46,727 nt of DNA from SXRF01 sp964624555 (GCA_964624555.1 CAZUXB010000016.1:1-46727); one strand, 5' to 3'. Positions 15,641 to 24,330 are shown, counted from the stretch's first letter. The notes: generated by a model not told the origin, from the sequence alone. Numbers and translations: made by a program.

Positions 15641-16054
15641 ATGGCTAAAGGTCGTCCCCCATCAGGAACACAGGAAGAACAGGCTTGCAAGAACCAAAAT
15701 CGGGACCAATATTTTGTAGGCTCTCATGCTGGATGGGCCGCAGATAATATGGGAGACAAACCCGCAATTCCGGATAATCCAAAACAAGCTATGGGCAACG
15801 CCTGGCAAGGGTTAAAAGAAATATTTGAAAGGGATGCCGCCCAATACAATCCTATGAGAGGTAATGTTGATAAGGCACAAGTCAAAAGTATGATGGATAT
15901 CATAGATGGTGCTATAAAAAGCGGTGCAGTTGACCCCAAGAATATACAAAAATTAAGGGATTTTTCCGCTCAGTATAAGGGCGATTTTTTCAAAGCTGTA
16001 TCTGATTGTGTAAATAAGGCAGGTGGAAAAGAAACTGCCGCTAGCAAATGGTGA
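15641..16054 (+). CDS. Hypothetical soluble protein, 137 aa
   Basis: This 137-residue protein is hydrophilic with no signal peptide or helix in the membrane. It has a disordered-looking N-terminus (to about 50) and a helical C-terminal part (QVKSMMDIIDGAIKSG, then IQKLRDFSAQYKGDFFKAV). AGGA lies seven to ten bases before the ATG. The 144 AT-rich bases before it contain a TATATT-like box and serve as its promoter region. I do not recognise the family. It stands between the toxin-antitoxin group and metH. Confidence 0.55.
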   Translation: MAKGRPPSGTQEEQACKNQNRDQYFVGSHAGWAADNMGDKPAIPDNPKQAMGNAWQGLKEIFERDAAQYNPMRGNVDKAQVKSMMDIIDGAIKSGAVDPKNIQKLRDFSAQYKGDFFKAVSDCVNKAGGKETAASKW

Positions 16055-16148
16055 TATCTAATTTTATTCCAATTACATCAATAGTCTGTTATTAGGCAGC
16101 ATTATATTTCATGTAACTACCTGTCGAAAGTATTGTCACGCGTAAATT

Positions 16149-17981
16149 ATGTCGGAATTTTTAGAATTTATAGAAAAGCAGGTACTGCTCCTTGATGGCG
16201 CGATGGGAACGCAAATTCAAGGCGCTGACCTCAAGGTCGAAGAAGATTACTGGGGTCAGGAAAACTGCTCGGAGATACTCAATCTCTCGCGCCCGGATTT
16301 TATCCGCAATGTGCACAAAAAATATTTTGCTGCCGGTGCCGATGCGGTGGAAACCAACACTTTCGGCGGATCAGTGCTCACCCTCGGCGAGTTCGGGTTA
16401 TCCGATAAAACCATCGAAATCAACCAGCGCGCCTGCGAACTGGCGCATGAAGCCATCGCCGAATTTGCCCATGACGGGCGCAAGCGTTTTGTGATTGGTG
16501 CGATTGGTCCTGGAACTAAGCTTCCAAGTCTTGGTCATGTTTCTTATGATGATCTTGAGGAATCATTCATTCCACAGGCAGAAGGCTTGATATTCGGCAA
16601 GGCCGACGCCATACTTATCGAAACCGCGCAGGATCCCTTGCAGGTAAAGGCCGCCATCAACGCTTCGCGCATTGCCTTTGGTAAAACGGGCGTAAAACTA
16701 CCCATCATGGCGCAGGTGACCATGGAAACCACTGGCACAATGTTAGTGGGAACGGATATAGCGGCGGCGACTACTATTCTAAACGCGATGGATGTTGACA
16801 TCATGGGCATGAACTGTGCCACAGGGCCGCAGGAAATGTCCGAACATCTGCGCTATATGGCACAGAACTGGCCACGTAAAATCTCCATTCTTCCCAATGC
16901 GGGGCTTCCTGAACTTCATTGTGGCAAAGTGCACTTTCCACTCTCACCTGATGACATGGCGAAGTGGCTGGAGCGATTCCTCAAAGAAGACGGCATCAAT
17001 ATCGTGGGTGGTTGTTGTGGCACGAATGAAGAGCATATCGCGGCCATCAATGCCATGCTTGAAAGACAAGAAAACGGAAAACGCCGCCCTGCCCCAGTGA
17101 CGCGCACAGTTCATGCTGTGCCTGCCGTTGCCTCGCTGTTTAGCAGTGTGGAACTGCGTCAGGAAAATTCGATTCTCTCGATTGGTGAACGCTGCAACGC
17201 CAACGGTTCCAAAAAATTCCGTGAAGCGCAAGAGCGCGAGGATTGGGAAACCTGTCTTGATATGGCGAAGGAACAAGTGCGCGAACTCTCCAACACACTC
17301 GACATCTGCACTGCTTTTGTCGGGCGCGATGAAGTGCGCGACATGAGTGAAATGATAACCCGCGCGCGTGGCTCTATCACCTCTCCTTTGGTTATTGATT
17401 CTACCGAGCTGAATGTGCTGGAAGCCGCGCTGAAGCTTTACGGCGGCAAGGCCATCATCAACTCACTTAACTTTGAAGATGGCGAGGAACCTGCGGTAAA
17501 ACGCATGGCGCTCGCCAAAAAATACGGCGCGGCGATGATTGCTCTCACCATTGATGAAGAAGGTATGGCAAAAACGGTGGAGCGCAAGGTAGAGATAGCT
17601 CACAGGCTATATGATTTCTGTTGTGTGAAGCATGGGCTGCCACCATCGGATTTGATGATCGACCCGCTCACCTTTACCATATGCACAGGGAATGAAGACG
17701 ATAGAAAACTCGGGCTGTGGACGCTAGAAGCCATCGAGCGCATATCGAAGGAACTGCCTGACGTGCAGATAATTCTGGGGCTTTCCAACATTTCCTTCGG
17801 CCTGAACCCCGCTGCCCGCCACGTGCTGAACTCGGTCTATCTCGACCATGCGCAGAAGCGCGGCATGACCGGCGCCATCATCCACGTATCCAAAATCATG
17901 CCGCTGCATAAGATTCCCAAACACGAAGTCGAAGCCGCCGAGGATCTGATCTTCGACCGCCGCTTACCACAGGCCGCGTGA
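16149..17981 (+). CDS. metH: MetH catalytic half: homocysteine and methyltetrahydrofolate domains only
   Basis: This 610-residue protein covers the first two of the four domains of B12-dependent methionine synthase. The homocysteine barrel (about 5-305) has DGAMGT at 16-21 and zinc ligands Cys223, Cys289 and Cys290. The pterin barrel (about 340-605) begins with SIGERCNANGSKKF and contains DSTE and NSLN. It stops at AEDLIFDRR, the hinge before the cobalamin domain; the B12-binding and SAM-reactivation domains (normally some 550-600 more residues) are absent. The stop overlaps the mtaB start and is not followed by leftover MetH sequence. I infer a split enzyme with the B12 part encoded elsewhere. 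The GTGA overlap places metH first in a metH-mtaB-ftsY operon. Confidence 0.9.
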   Translation: MSEFLEFIEKQVLLLDGAMGTQIQGADLKVEEDYWGQENCSEILNLSRPDFIRNVHKKYFAAGADAVETNTFGGSVLTLGEFGLSDKTIEINQRACELAHEAIAEFAHDGRKRFVIGAIGPGTKLPSLGHVSYDDLEESFIPQAEGLIFGKADAILIETAQDPLQVKAAINASRIAFGKTGVKLPIMAQVTMETTGTMLVGTDIAAATTILNAMDVDIMGMNCATGPQEMSEHLRYMAQNWPRKISILPNAGLPELHCGKVHFPLSPDDMAKWLERFLKEDGINIVGGCCGTNEEHIAAINAMLERQENGKRRPAPVTRTVHAVPAVASLFSSVELRQENSILSIGERCNANGSKKFREAQEREDWETCLDMAKEQVRELSNTLDICTAFVGRDEVRDMSEMITRARGSITSPLVIDSTELNVLEAALKLYGGKAIINSLNFEDGEEPAVKRMALAKKYGAAMIALTIDEEGMAKTVERKVEIAHRLYDFCCVKHGLPPSDLMIDPLTFTICTGNEDDRKLGLWTLEAIERISKELPDVQIILGLSNISFGLNPAARHVLNSVYLDHAQKRGMTGAIIHVSKIMPLHKIPKHEVEAAEDLIFDRRLPQAA

Positions 17982-19294
17982 TGACTAACCAGGTTATCAA
18001 TTTTGGCTGCCGTCTCAATATTTATGAGGGCGAAATAATCAAGCAACAAGCGGCTGATGCTGGGCTTTCGAATGCGATTATTTTCAATAGCTGCGCGGTG
18101 ACCGCCGAAGCGGAACGCCAAGTGCGCCAATCTATACGCAAGGCACGCAAGGAAAATCCTACCGCAAAGATCATAGTCACCGGTTGCGGCGCGCAGATAA
18201 ATCCCAAGCAATATGCCGACATGGCAGAAGTAGATTCGGTTATTGGTAATGATGAGAAGCTTAAAAGCAATATTTATTCGTCATTGCGAGGAGTCAACGC
18301 CGACGAAGCAATCCAGGTATTGCCGCCGGATAGCACTGGATTGCCGCGCTTCGCTCGCAATGACGAAAAGATACTGGTCAACGACATCATGTCCGTGCGC
18401 GAAACCGCGTCACACATGGTCGCCTCGTTCGATGGCAAGGCCCGCGCATTCGTGCAGGTACAGAATGGCTGCGACCATCGCTGCACCTTCTGCATCATCC
18501 CTTACGGCCGCGGTAACAGCCGCTCCGTGCCGATCGGCGAAGTGGTGGCGCAAGTAAAAAACCTGGTAGAAATTGGCTATAACGAAGTGGTGCTCACCGG
18601 CGTGGACATCAGCGATTACGGCAAGGATCTTCCCGGCGCGCCGACCCTCGGCCAGATGTGTAAACGGTTGCTTAATCTGGTGCCAGACTTAAAGCGTTTG
18701 CGTATTTCCTCCATTGACGCGGTGGAAGTGGATGATGAACTTTATAATTTATTCGCCACCGAACCGCGCCTGATGCCGCACATCCATATTAGTTTGCAGG
18801 CCGGGGATAACATGGTTTTAAAGCGCATGAAGCGCCGCCATAATAGACAGGACATCATTGATTTCTGCGCCAAGATGCACGCCGCCCGGCCAGATATTGT
18901 GTTCGGTGCCGATATCATCGCCGGTTTCCCCACCGAAACGGACGATATGTTTGAAAATACACTAAACCTCGTCAAAGAAACCGGGCTTATTTATTTGCAT
19001 GTGTTCCCCTATTCAGCGCGTAGCGGCACACCCGCCGCCAAAATGCCGCAGGTTGCAAAAAACATAAGGAAGCAGCGCGCTGCACGCTTGCGTGCCGCCG
19101 GTGAAGAAAATTTGCAAAAATATCTAAAATCACAAATTGGAACCACCACCGAAATATTGGTGGAAAAAAAACGCATCGGTAAAACCTCGCATTTCGCCGT
19201 GGTTGAGCTGGATAGCGATTGCGTAGCCGGAACCATCGTAAAAGCTAAAATATACAATGCGAACAACAATCAGTTAATGGCAAAAGTGATATGA
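17978..19294 (+). CDS. mtaB: tRNA N6-threonylcarbamoyladenosine methylthiotransferase MtaB
   Basis: This radical-SAM enzyme (438 residues from the GTG, 437 from the ATG at 17981) adds a methylthio group to t6A at tRNA position 37. The N-terminal MTTase domain holds cluster ligands Cys11, Cys39 and Cys70; the radical-SAM motif CDHRCTFC supplies Cys165, Cys169 and Cys172. A TRAM-like C-terminal segment follows. Residues 101-130 do not belong to the family: they are encoded by an 89-bp palindromic element (18278-18366) lying in frame between the two cluster domains. Both junctions are overlaps (GTGA with metH, ATGA with ftsY). Confidence 0.94.
   Translation: MMTNQVINFGCRLNIYEGEIIKQQAADAGLSNAIIFNSCAVTAEAERQVRQSIRKARKENPTAKIIVTGCGAQINPKQYADMAEVDSVIGNDEKLKSNIYSSLRGVNADEAIQVLPPDSTGLPRFARNDEKILVNDIMSVRETASHMVASFDGKARAFVQVQNGCDHRCTFCIIPYGRGNSRSVPIGEVVAQVKNLVEIGYNEVVLTGVDISDYGKDLPGAPTLGQMCKRLLNLVPDLKRLRISSIDAVEVDDELYNLFATEPRLMPHIHISLQAGDNMVLKRMKRRHNRQDIIDFCAKMHAARPDIVFGADIIAGFPTETDDMFENTLNLVKETGLIYLHVFPYSARSGTPAAKMPQVAKNIRKQRAARLRAAGEENLQKYLKSQIGTTTEILVEKKRIGKTSHFAVVELDSDCVAGTIVKAKIYNANNNQLMAKVI
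18278..18366. repeat. Palindromic element inserted in frame within mtaB
   Basis: The ends are a perfect 13-bp inverted repeat, TCGTCATTGCGAG (18278-18290) and CTCGCAATGACGA (18354-18366). An inner pair GCAATCCAG (18308-18316) and CTGGATTGC (18336-18344) also matches. This repeat type, with CATTGCGAG ends and a CAATCC/GGATTG core, is widespread as an intergenic repeat in several bacterial groups. Here it is translated as about thirty residues containing GLPRFARNDE. It resembles Rickettsia palindromic elements in behaviour. Confidence 0.88.
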
Positions 19295-20199
19295 ATTTCC
19301 TAAGCAAACTCAAAGCCGGGCTGTCTAAAAGCTCCAGTAAACTTACCAATGGGATCACCGGCATATTCACCAAGCGCAAGCTGGATGTGAATTCACTGGA
19401 AGAGCTGGAGGAACTGCTCATCGAAGCAGACCTTGGCGCAAGCGTGGCCGCGGAGCTTACTGCGGAGTTCTCCAAGCAGCGTTTTGAAAAAGATATCGAA
19501 CCGAATGAAGTACGCGAATTCCTCGCTACTAAAATCGCTGAAATACTTAAACCTTATGCTATTCCCCTGACAACTGCAAACCAGCAGCCCACCGTCATCA
19601 TCATGGTGGGTGTAAATGGCAACGGCAAAACCACCACCATCGGCAAACTCGCCAGCAAATTCAAAAACGATGGCAAAAAGGTGATGATCGCCGCCGCTGA
19701 TACCTTCCGCGCCGCCGCCGTGGAGCAGATGCAGGTGTGGGGTGATCGTTCAGGAATACCGGTAGTAACAGGGTCATTTCAGGCCGATCCGGCGAGCGTC
19801 GCCTTTAATGCCCTCGAAAAAGCCCGCGCTGAGAATGTCGATGTGTTATTCATCGACACCGCCGGAAGGTTGCAGAATAAATCAAACCTGATGGGCGAAT
19901 TGCAGAAAATTATAAAAGTGCTGAAAAAAATCGATGAATCGGTGCCCCACCATGTGCTGCAGGTGCTCGATGCCACCACCGGCCAGAATGCCCTATCTCA
20001 GGTCGCAGCGTTTAAGGAAATGGTGAATGTCACCGGCCTCATCATCACCAAGCTCGACGGCACCGCCAAAGGCGGCATCGTGGTGGCGCTGGCGAAACAA
20101 TCAAAACTGCCCATCCACGCCATCGGCATCGGCGAAGGCATCGATGACCTCGATGCCTTCAAACCCGAAGATTTTGCAAGGAATCTGGTGGATTTGTAG
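19291..20199 (+). CDS. ftsY: Signal recognition particle receptor FtsY
   Basis: This 302-residue SRP-GTPase receives ribosome-nascent-chain-SRP complexes at the inner membrane. It has the helical N domain (about 30-90) and the G domain with GVNGNGKTTT (107-116), DTFRAAA (137-143), DTAGR (189-193) and TKLDGTAKGG (253-262). The acidic A domain of longer FtsY proteins is absent, as is usual in alphaproteobacteria; a short basic, amphipathic N-terminus probably binds lipid. It overlaps mtaB by four bases and ends one base before a palindromic element. Confidence 0.96.
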   Translation: MNFLSKLKAGLSKSSSKLTNGITGIFTKRKLDVNSLEELEELLIEADLGASVAAELTAEFSKQRFEKDIEPNEVREFLATKIAEILKPYAIPLTTANQQPTVIIMVGVNGNGKTTTIGKLASKFKNDGKKVMIAAADTFRAAAVEQMQVWGDRSGIPVVTGSFQADPASVAFNALEKARAENVDVLFIDTAGRLQNKSNLMGELQKIIKVLKKIDESVPHHVLQVLDATTGQNALSQVAAFKEMVNVTGLIITKLDGTAKGGIVVALAKQSKLPIHAIGIGEGIDDLDAFKPEDFARNLVDL

Positions 20200-20200
20200 C

Positions 20201-20288
20201 TGTCATCCCGGGCTTGACCCGGGATCCAGGACCAAGACCAATGACAGAGCCAGAGTCCCTAGATCCCCGCTCAGAGGCGGGGATGACC
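20201..20288. repeat. GTCATCCC-type palindromic repeat filling a convergent gene junction
   Basis: The left arm contains GTCATCCCGGG and CCCGGGATCCAG (20202-20229); the right arm contains AGATCCCCGC and GCGGGGATGAC (20261-20287). The ends are inverted copies (GTCATCCC and GGGGATGAC), and each arm is itself palindromic. The element fits exactly between the ftsY stop and the stop of the convergent gene at 20288, so it can act as a bidirectional terminator. This family (GTCATCCCGGGCTTGACCCGG) is very common in alphaproteobacterial intergenic DNA. A half-copy occurs at 37844. Confidence 0.85.
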
Positions 20289-21661
20289 TATAAATAATAA
20301 AAACTCACAGTCGCCCACAGCAAACTGGCCGAACTAACCAGCCCAAAAACCCACAGCAGCGCGGTGCTCTGTTTTGCACTTTCCTTACCCTCTATGGGCT
20401 TTACAAAAACCAGCAGCAGGGGCAAAAGCGGATAGAGATAACGGCCCTGGAAACCATCAATGACCGGCGACTGGTAAGCCGACCACTGGACATAGAGCAT
20501 GGTCAGCGACAGCACTATTATTCCGCACATCATTATCACTATAAAACAACGCTTTAAAAGCTGTTGCTCAAGTGATTTTTTAACTGGCTCAGTAGCCGAA
20601 ATGGTTGCAAGCAAGGCGATGATCAGACCGTAACTGATAGCCGGAATCACTATATAATTATGCCCCCAACCGATCGTTCCGATTGCTTCCAGAATCGATT
20701 TAAAAAACAGTGGTGACGCGAACAGGCTTTTAACCACCACCAGCCCATATTCGATAGGGTGCGTTACCAGCCACTCAAACTGCCCGTCCGGCCAGACCTC
20801 ACCATTATCGTTATTATAGCGCATACCTGAGAGCACCACCGCCTTGGCCAGCGCCGACCATCCAAGACCGATCACCAGCGACGGTACAATCACCACAAAC
20901 AATATGGACCAACGCTTACACGCAGATGAAAACACCCGCTCCGGTAGCAACACAGCCGTAAACAGCAGCGGCGCATATTGCCCTTTGCTCTGGGCCATGA
21001 AAAACCCGAACAGTGCGAGTTGAAAAATATCTTTTTTGGTGAGCAATGTTTCTTTGCGGCACAAATTAAAAAACTGCCCGAAAAATAGCAAAGCACTTGC
21101 CACCACCAGCCCGTCAATATTCATGCAACTGCGCGCATTCATCATCGCCGGCAGCAGGCAGGCTGCAGCCAGCAGTGTGCGGTGTTCCGGCATGCGCGCA
21201 ATGGCGATGGCAATCAAAAACACACTGGATAGCAGAGCCGTCATACGCAGCAAATAGAACTGCTCCCACGGCTGGGCATGGAATAACTCGCTCACCTTAA
21301 GTACCAACACGAATGGCGCGTACATGATCGGGTTGGAAACGGTGTACGGGTTTTTTTCCAGCATCACCTGCCTATCGCTCGGCAATGTTGTTGGAAACTG
21401 CTTATTCTGCTCAAGCATTTCCACAAAATTCCAGCGTGGCGTCATCGCCACCCTTTTTTCCTGCTGCACAAGCCCATTTTCTGCCCAGATGGCGAGCAGA
21501 TCCTGCGTATCATTTGTCGGGTCGAGCAGCTTAAAAGCGGTGATATCCGCTGCACGGCGCACATGCTGACTTTCATCGATACCCCCGATTGGCGGTATTG
21601 CAAACACCAAAATAATTCCTACCAACAAAGAGAAAAAAACAAATATCTGGTGCGGGCGCAT
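20288..21661 (-). CDS. DUF2142 polytopic membrane protein
   Basis: This 457-residue protein has about eleven or twelve membrane helices. It opens with a helix followed by PPIGGIDESQHVRRA, the conserved DE.QH.RRA loop of DUF2142 proteins, which resemble GT-C glycosyltransferases with an acidic catalytic loop after the first helix. A further loop has GRYLYPLLP near residue 410, another family feature. It lies three bases behind a methyltransferase and a GT2 enzyme on the same strand. I infer transfer of a lipid-linked sugar to an envelope glycan, but the reaction is unproven. Confidence 0.85.
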   Translation of the reverse strand: MRPHQIFVFFSLLVGIILVFAIPPIGGIDESQHVRRAADITAFKLLDPTNDTQDLLAIWAENGLVQQEKRVAMTPRWNFVEMLEQNKQFPTTLPSDRQVMLEKNPYTVSNPIMYAPFVLVLKVSELFHAQPWEQFYLLRMTALLSSVFLIAIAIARMPEHRTLLAAACLLPAMMNARSCMNIDGLVVASALLFFGQFFNLCRKETLLTKKDIFQLALFGFFMAQSKGQYAPLLFTAVLLPERVFSSACKRWSILFVVIVPSLVIGLGWSALAKAVVLSGMRYNNDNGEVWPDGQFEWLVTHPIEYGLVVVKSLFASPLFFKSILEAIGTIGWGHNYIVIPAISYGLIIALLATISATEPVKKSLEQQLLKRCFIVIMMCGIIVLSLTMLYVQWSAYQSPVIDGFQGRYLYPLLPLLLVFVKPIEGKESAKQSTALLWVFGLVSSASLLWATVSFYYL

Positions 21662-21664
21662 GAT

Positions 21665-22378
21665 CTATTTTTTACTTAAATATTCCTGACATACAGTCAG
21701 TTTTGGCTCGCTTGCTACTACACAGGCATAGAATGAGCTATGTTTTGCCAATGGAAAATGTGTGACTCTCACCGTACTGAAAAAATGTTTATGCAGCGCG
21801 ATTATCTCATCATAATTATTGACATGCTCATGGCGCATGACGTTTTTGTAAGAGTGCCCGGTACGCAGTTTATAAGCAAGGCCGGTCGATAGCCGCCAGC
21901 TCAAACCCCACAATAGCCCGCCCTCACACGGTATCGCGCTAACACATACGCCACCGCTTGTGAGCAGCAACCCTATCTTCGCCAGCACATACGGCAGGTT
22001 GGTGATATGCTCCATCGCGGCAATAGAAAAAATACTATCGTATTTGTCGCTACACTCATTGATATCGTTATAAAAATGGCGGATGCGCGTTTTATTGGGC
22101 GAATTCTCATAGAGAAATTTTGCCGGTTCGACCACATCATAATAGTCGCTGGCAACCTCATTCATATACGGCACATGGTTGAGCGTACCACCACCAATTT
22201 CGAGAAAACGTTTGCCTTTCACCTGCGCCATGACCTGCCGGTGCATCCATGATTCCAATTTTTGTGAAAGCGAGGCCATGAACGTCTGCCCGTCGCGGTT
22301 GGCCTTATATTCCTGTTCGTAGATCGCCTGCTGTGCAGCGGGTAAAGCGGGGCGGGTTTTGGGAAAATCACTTAGCAT
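21665..22378 (-). CDS. SAM-dependent methyltransferase of an envelope-glycan cluster
   Basis: I start the gene at the ATG at 22378, giving 237 residues; the open frame extends further upstream only as antisense of the GT2 gene. LEIGGGT (59-65) is the SAM-binding motif I, followed by YDVVEPAKFLYEN and the motif YDSIFSIAAMEHI. The LTSGGVCVSAIPC strand and two histidine-rich stretches complete a type 12-like fold. It overlaps the GT2 gene by 11 bases and is followed after three bases by the DUF2142 gene, so the three form one operon. A sugar or polyprenyl-linked intermediate is the likely substrate. Confidence 0.85.
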   Translation of the reverse strand: MLSDFPKTRPALPAAQQAIYEQEYKANRDGQTFMASLSQKLESWMHRQVMAQVKGKRFLEIGGGTLNHVPYMNEVASDYYDVVEPAKFLYENSPNKTRIRHFYNDINECSDKYDSIFSIAAMEHITNLPYVLAKIGLLLTSGGVCVSAIPCEGGLLWGLSWRLSTGLAYKLRTGHSYKNVMRHEHVNNYDEIIALHKHFFSTVRVTHFPLAKHSSFYACVVASEPKLTVCQEYLSKK

Positions 22379-23315
22379 CGTAATAGCCAGCGCGGAACGG
22401 TGAGAAGGCGAGGTAGTGCAGCCGTTTATTTTCGCGGCGGAAACGGGCGATGCCTTCAAGCACGATACCGCTGGTGAACACGATACCGCTAAGCACGATA
22501 AGCCCCACCACGCCGAACGCCGTTGGGAAGCGCGGCACGGTGCTGGTCTGCATGAAGGTTTCCACCAGCGGCACACCGAGGATGATGGCTACAGTAAGTA
22601 TAAATGCTGAGATCCAGGTGAATAGGCGAAAAGGCTGGGTTTCGCTAAGCAGAACCAGCATTTTCCAGCCAATTTTAAACCCGTCATGGAACGTACGCAG
22701 CTTGCTTACCGAACCCTCCGGACGATGGCCGTAATTGAAGGGTATCTCGGCAAAAGGCAGGCGCAGGTCTAGGGCATGGATGCTCAGTTCCATTTCGATC
22801 TCGAAACCGCGGCTGATAGCCGGGAATGATTTGACGAAGCGGCGGTTGAACACGCGGTATCCGGAAAAAATATCGCTCATGCCACGGTGGAACAATACCC
22901 GTACCAGCCAGTTGAACATGCGGTTGCCGAACGCATGGTATTTCCTGCCTGCACCACCCTCGCCGATGCGCGAACCGATAACCATATCGAGATGCTGGTT
23001 TATCAGTGTTTCGACAAATTCCTTGGCTGGTTCCGGCGGGTGCGCATTATCGCCATCAGCGAGAACATAAATATCAGCATCGATATCGGCGAACATCTGG
23101 CGTACCACATTGCCCTTGCCCTGGCGCGGTTCATGGCGTACGATCGCTCCGGCGTTGGCAGCAACAGATGCTGTCCTATCTTTGGAATTATTGTCGTAGA
23201 CGTAGATTCGCGCGGTGGGGAAATGGACACGAAAAGAGGTCACAACGCTGGCAATGGTAAGCTCCTCGTTGTAACAAGGAATTAGGATCGCAATCGAAAG
23301 ATTTTCTGAAATCAC
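22368..23315 (-). CDS. GT2 family glycosyltransferase with C-terminal membrane helices
   Basis: This 315-residue GT-A enzyme has ILIPCYNEELTIASVV at 10-25, YVYDNNSKDRT at 38-48, the RQGKGNVVRQMF segment and the nucleotide-sugar/metal site ADGDN at 86-90. The fold region ends near 215, and two membrane helices lie at about 236-256 and 267-290, as in DPM1/GtrB-like enzymes that load sugars onto polyprenyl phosphate. It starts the leftward operon and is divergent from the hydrolase at 23400. With its neighbours it suggests a small surface-glycan modification unit. Confidence 0.9.
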   Translation of the reverse strand: MISENLSIAILIPCYNEELTIASVVTSFRVHFPTARIYVYDNNSKDRTASVAANAGAIVRHEPRQGKGNVVRQMFADIDADIYVLADGDNAHPPEPAKEFVETLINQHLDMVIGSRIGEGGAGRKYHAFGNRMFNWLVRVLFHRGMSDIFSGYRVFNRRFVKSFPAISRGFEIEMELSIHALDLRLPFAEIPFNYGHRPEGSVSKLRTFHDGFKIGWKMLVLLSETQPFRLFTWISAFILTVAIILGVPLVETFMQTSTVPRFPTAFGVVGLIVLSGIVFTSGIVLEGIARFRRENKRLHYLAFSPFRAGYYDAK

Positions 23316-23339
23316 ATTTTTCTCTCGCCTTAATTTATG

Positions 23340-23369
23340 TTAGACTGAACACTATCTTGAAAATATACT
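23340..23369 (+). promoter_or_regulatory. Candidate sigma-70 promoter of the alpha/beta hydrolase gene
   Basis: TTAGAC (23340-23345) and TATACT (23364-23369) are separated by 18 bases and lie about 30 bases before the ATG at 23400. The 84-bp gap is shared with the divergent GT2 gene, whose promoter I cannot place. Confidence 0.4.
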
Positions 23370-23399
23370 TATATACAAGAGCAATTGTAAAAGGCCTTT

Positions 23400-24275
23400 A
23401 TGAAAGCCGTGGAACCGCGCAGTTTTTTTCTTAATGTTCCCGTTTCCGGCGGCAAGGAAACCAACAAAACCGCGCTTTATGAATGGGGCAGCCGCACCAC
23501 GTCCAAAGGCACGGTGTTCTGCGTCCACGGCCTCACCCGCAATGGCCGCGATTTTGATGCGCTGGCCAGTGCCCTCTGTGAAGATTACCGCGTTATTGCC
23601 ATTGATATGGCCGGGCGCGGCAAAAGCGAGTGGCACATCAACCCGGTATTTTACAGCTACCCGGCCTATGTCGCCGATATCAGCAATGTTGTAAGCCAGC
23701 TAAGCCTTCACGACATACATTGGGTAGGAACATCTATGGGCGGGATACTGGGCATGATGGTTGCCAATTCTTTTCCCGGATTGATAAAAACACTAACCCT
23801 GAATGATGTCGGCTGCCTGATTCCCGCTGAAGGCATAAAGAGAATTTCCGGATATGTCGGCAATGCCACCAATTTCCCTTCCCGCGCCGCTGCCGAAGCT
23901 GAGTTGCGCCGCCGTTGCGCGCCCTATGGAATCAAGATAGAGGACGACTGGCAACACCTCTTCACACACAGCATTGAAGTGGGCGACAATAAAAATTTCC
24001 GCCTCGCCTATGACCCGGATATTGCCAAGGGTTTTGCTGACGGCGAAATAAAAGACGTAAACCTCTGGGGATTATGGGAAGCGGTAAAGCCCATACCTAC
24101 ACTCCTTATACGCGGCAATAACTCTGACCTTCTCACCCACCAAACTGCGCTGGAAATGAAAAACCAACACCCCAACCTTACCCTGCTCGAAGTAGAAGGC
24201 GTGGGCCACGCCCCGGCTTTGATAGATGATGGGCAGATAGGTGCGGTGAAGGAAAGGATAAGGCTTGCGGCTTAA
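23400..24275 (+). CDS. Alpha/beta-hydrolase
   Basis: This 291-residue enzyme has the oxyanion segment CVHGLTRNGRDFD, the nucleophile elbow GTSMGG (Ser112), a likely acid at Asp243 and the catalytic His270 in GVGHAP. Length and order match esterase/C-C bond hydrolase-like alpha/beta-hydrolases. It has no signal peptide. AAAGG lies about six bases before the ATG. The final residues and the stop codon lie within a heptamer repeat that begins at 24261, so the C-terminal end was probably remodelled by that element. The substrate is unknown. Confidence 0.88.
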   Translation: MKAVEPRSFFLNVPVSGGKETNKTALYEWGSRTTSKGTVFCVHGLTRNGRDFDALASALCEDYRVIAIDMAGRGKSEWHINPVFYSYPAYVADISNVVSQLSLHDIHWVGTSMGGILGMMVANSFPGLIKTLTLNDVGCLIPAEGIKRISGYVGNATNFPSRAAAEAELRRRCAPYGIKIEDDWQHLFTHSIEVGDNKNFRLAYDPDIAKGFADGEIKDVNLWGLWEAVKPIPTLLIRGNNSDLLTHQTALEMKNQHPNLTLLEVEGVGHAPALIDDGQIGAVKERIRLAA

Positions 24276-24330
24276 GGCTTGTGGCTTTAGGAAGGAACCT
24301 AAAGCCTAAAGCCCTAAGCCCAAAGCCTGC
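24261..24330. repeat. Heptamer palindromic element, GGCTTTA family
   Basis: The left arm is the 7-bp units AGGCTTG, CGGCTTA, AGGCTTG, TGGCTTT (24261-24288). The right arm is CCTAAAG, CCTAAAG, CCCTAAG, CCCAAAG (24298-24325), the reverse complement in the same register. The left arm provides the hydrolase stop codon, and the right end abuts the rpsU stop. As RNA it makes one long hairpin between convergent genes and is a plausible bidirectional terminator. Confidence 0.85.

Noticed and set aside
16055..16148. Possible SAM or cobalamin riboswitch before metH
   Set aside because: The gap is only 94 bases. I see neither the conserved B12-box nor a SAM-II-like pseudoknot core, so there is no support.
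22379..22576. N-terminal extension of the glycan-cluster methyltransferase
   Set aside because: The extension is Cys/Ser/Arg/Trp-rich antisense of the GT2 gene's C-terminus and resembles no domain.
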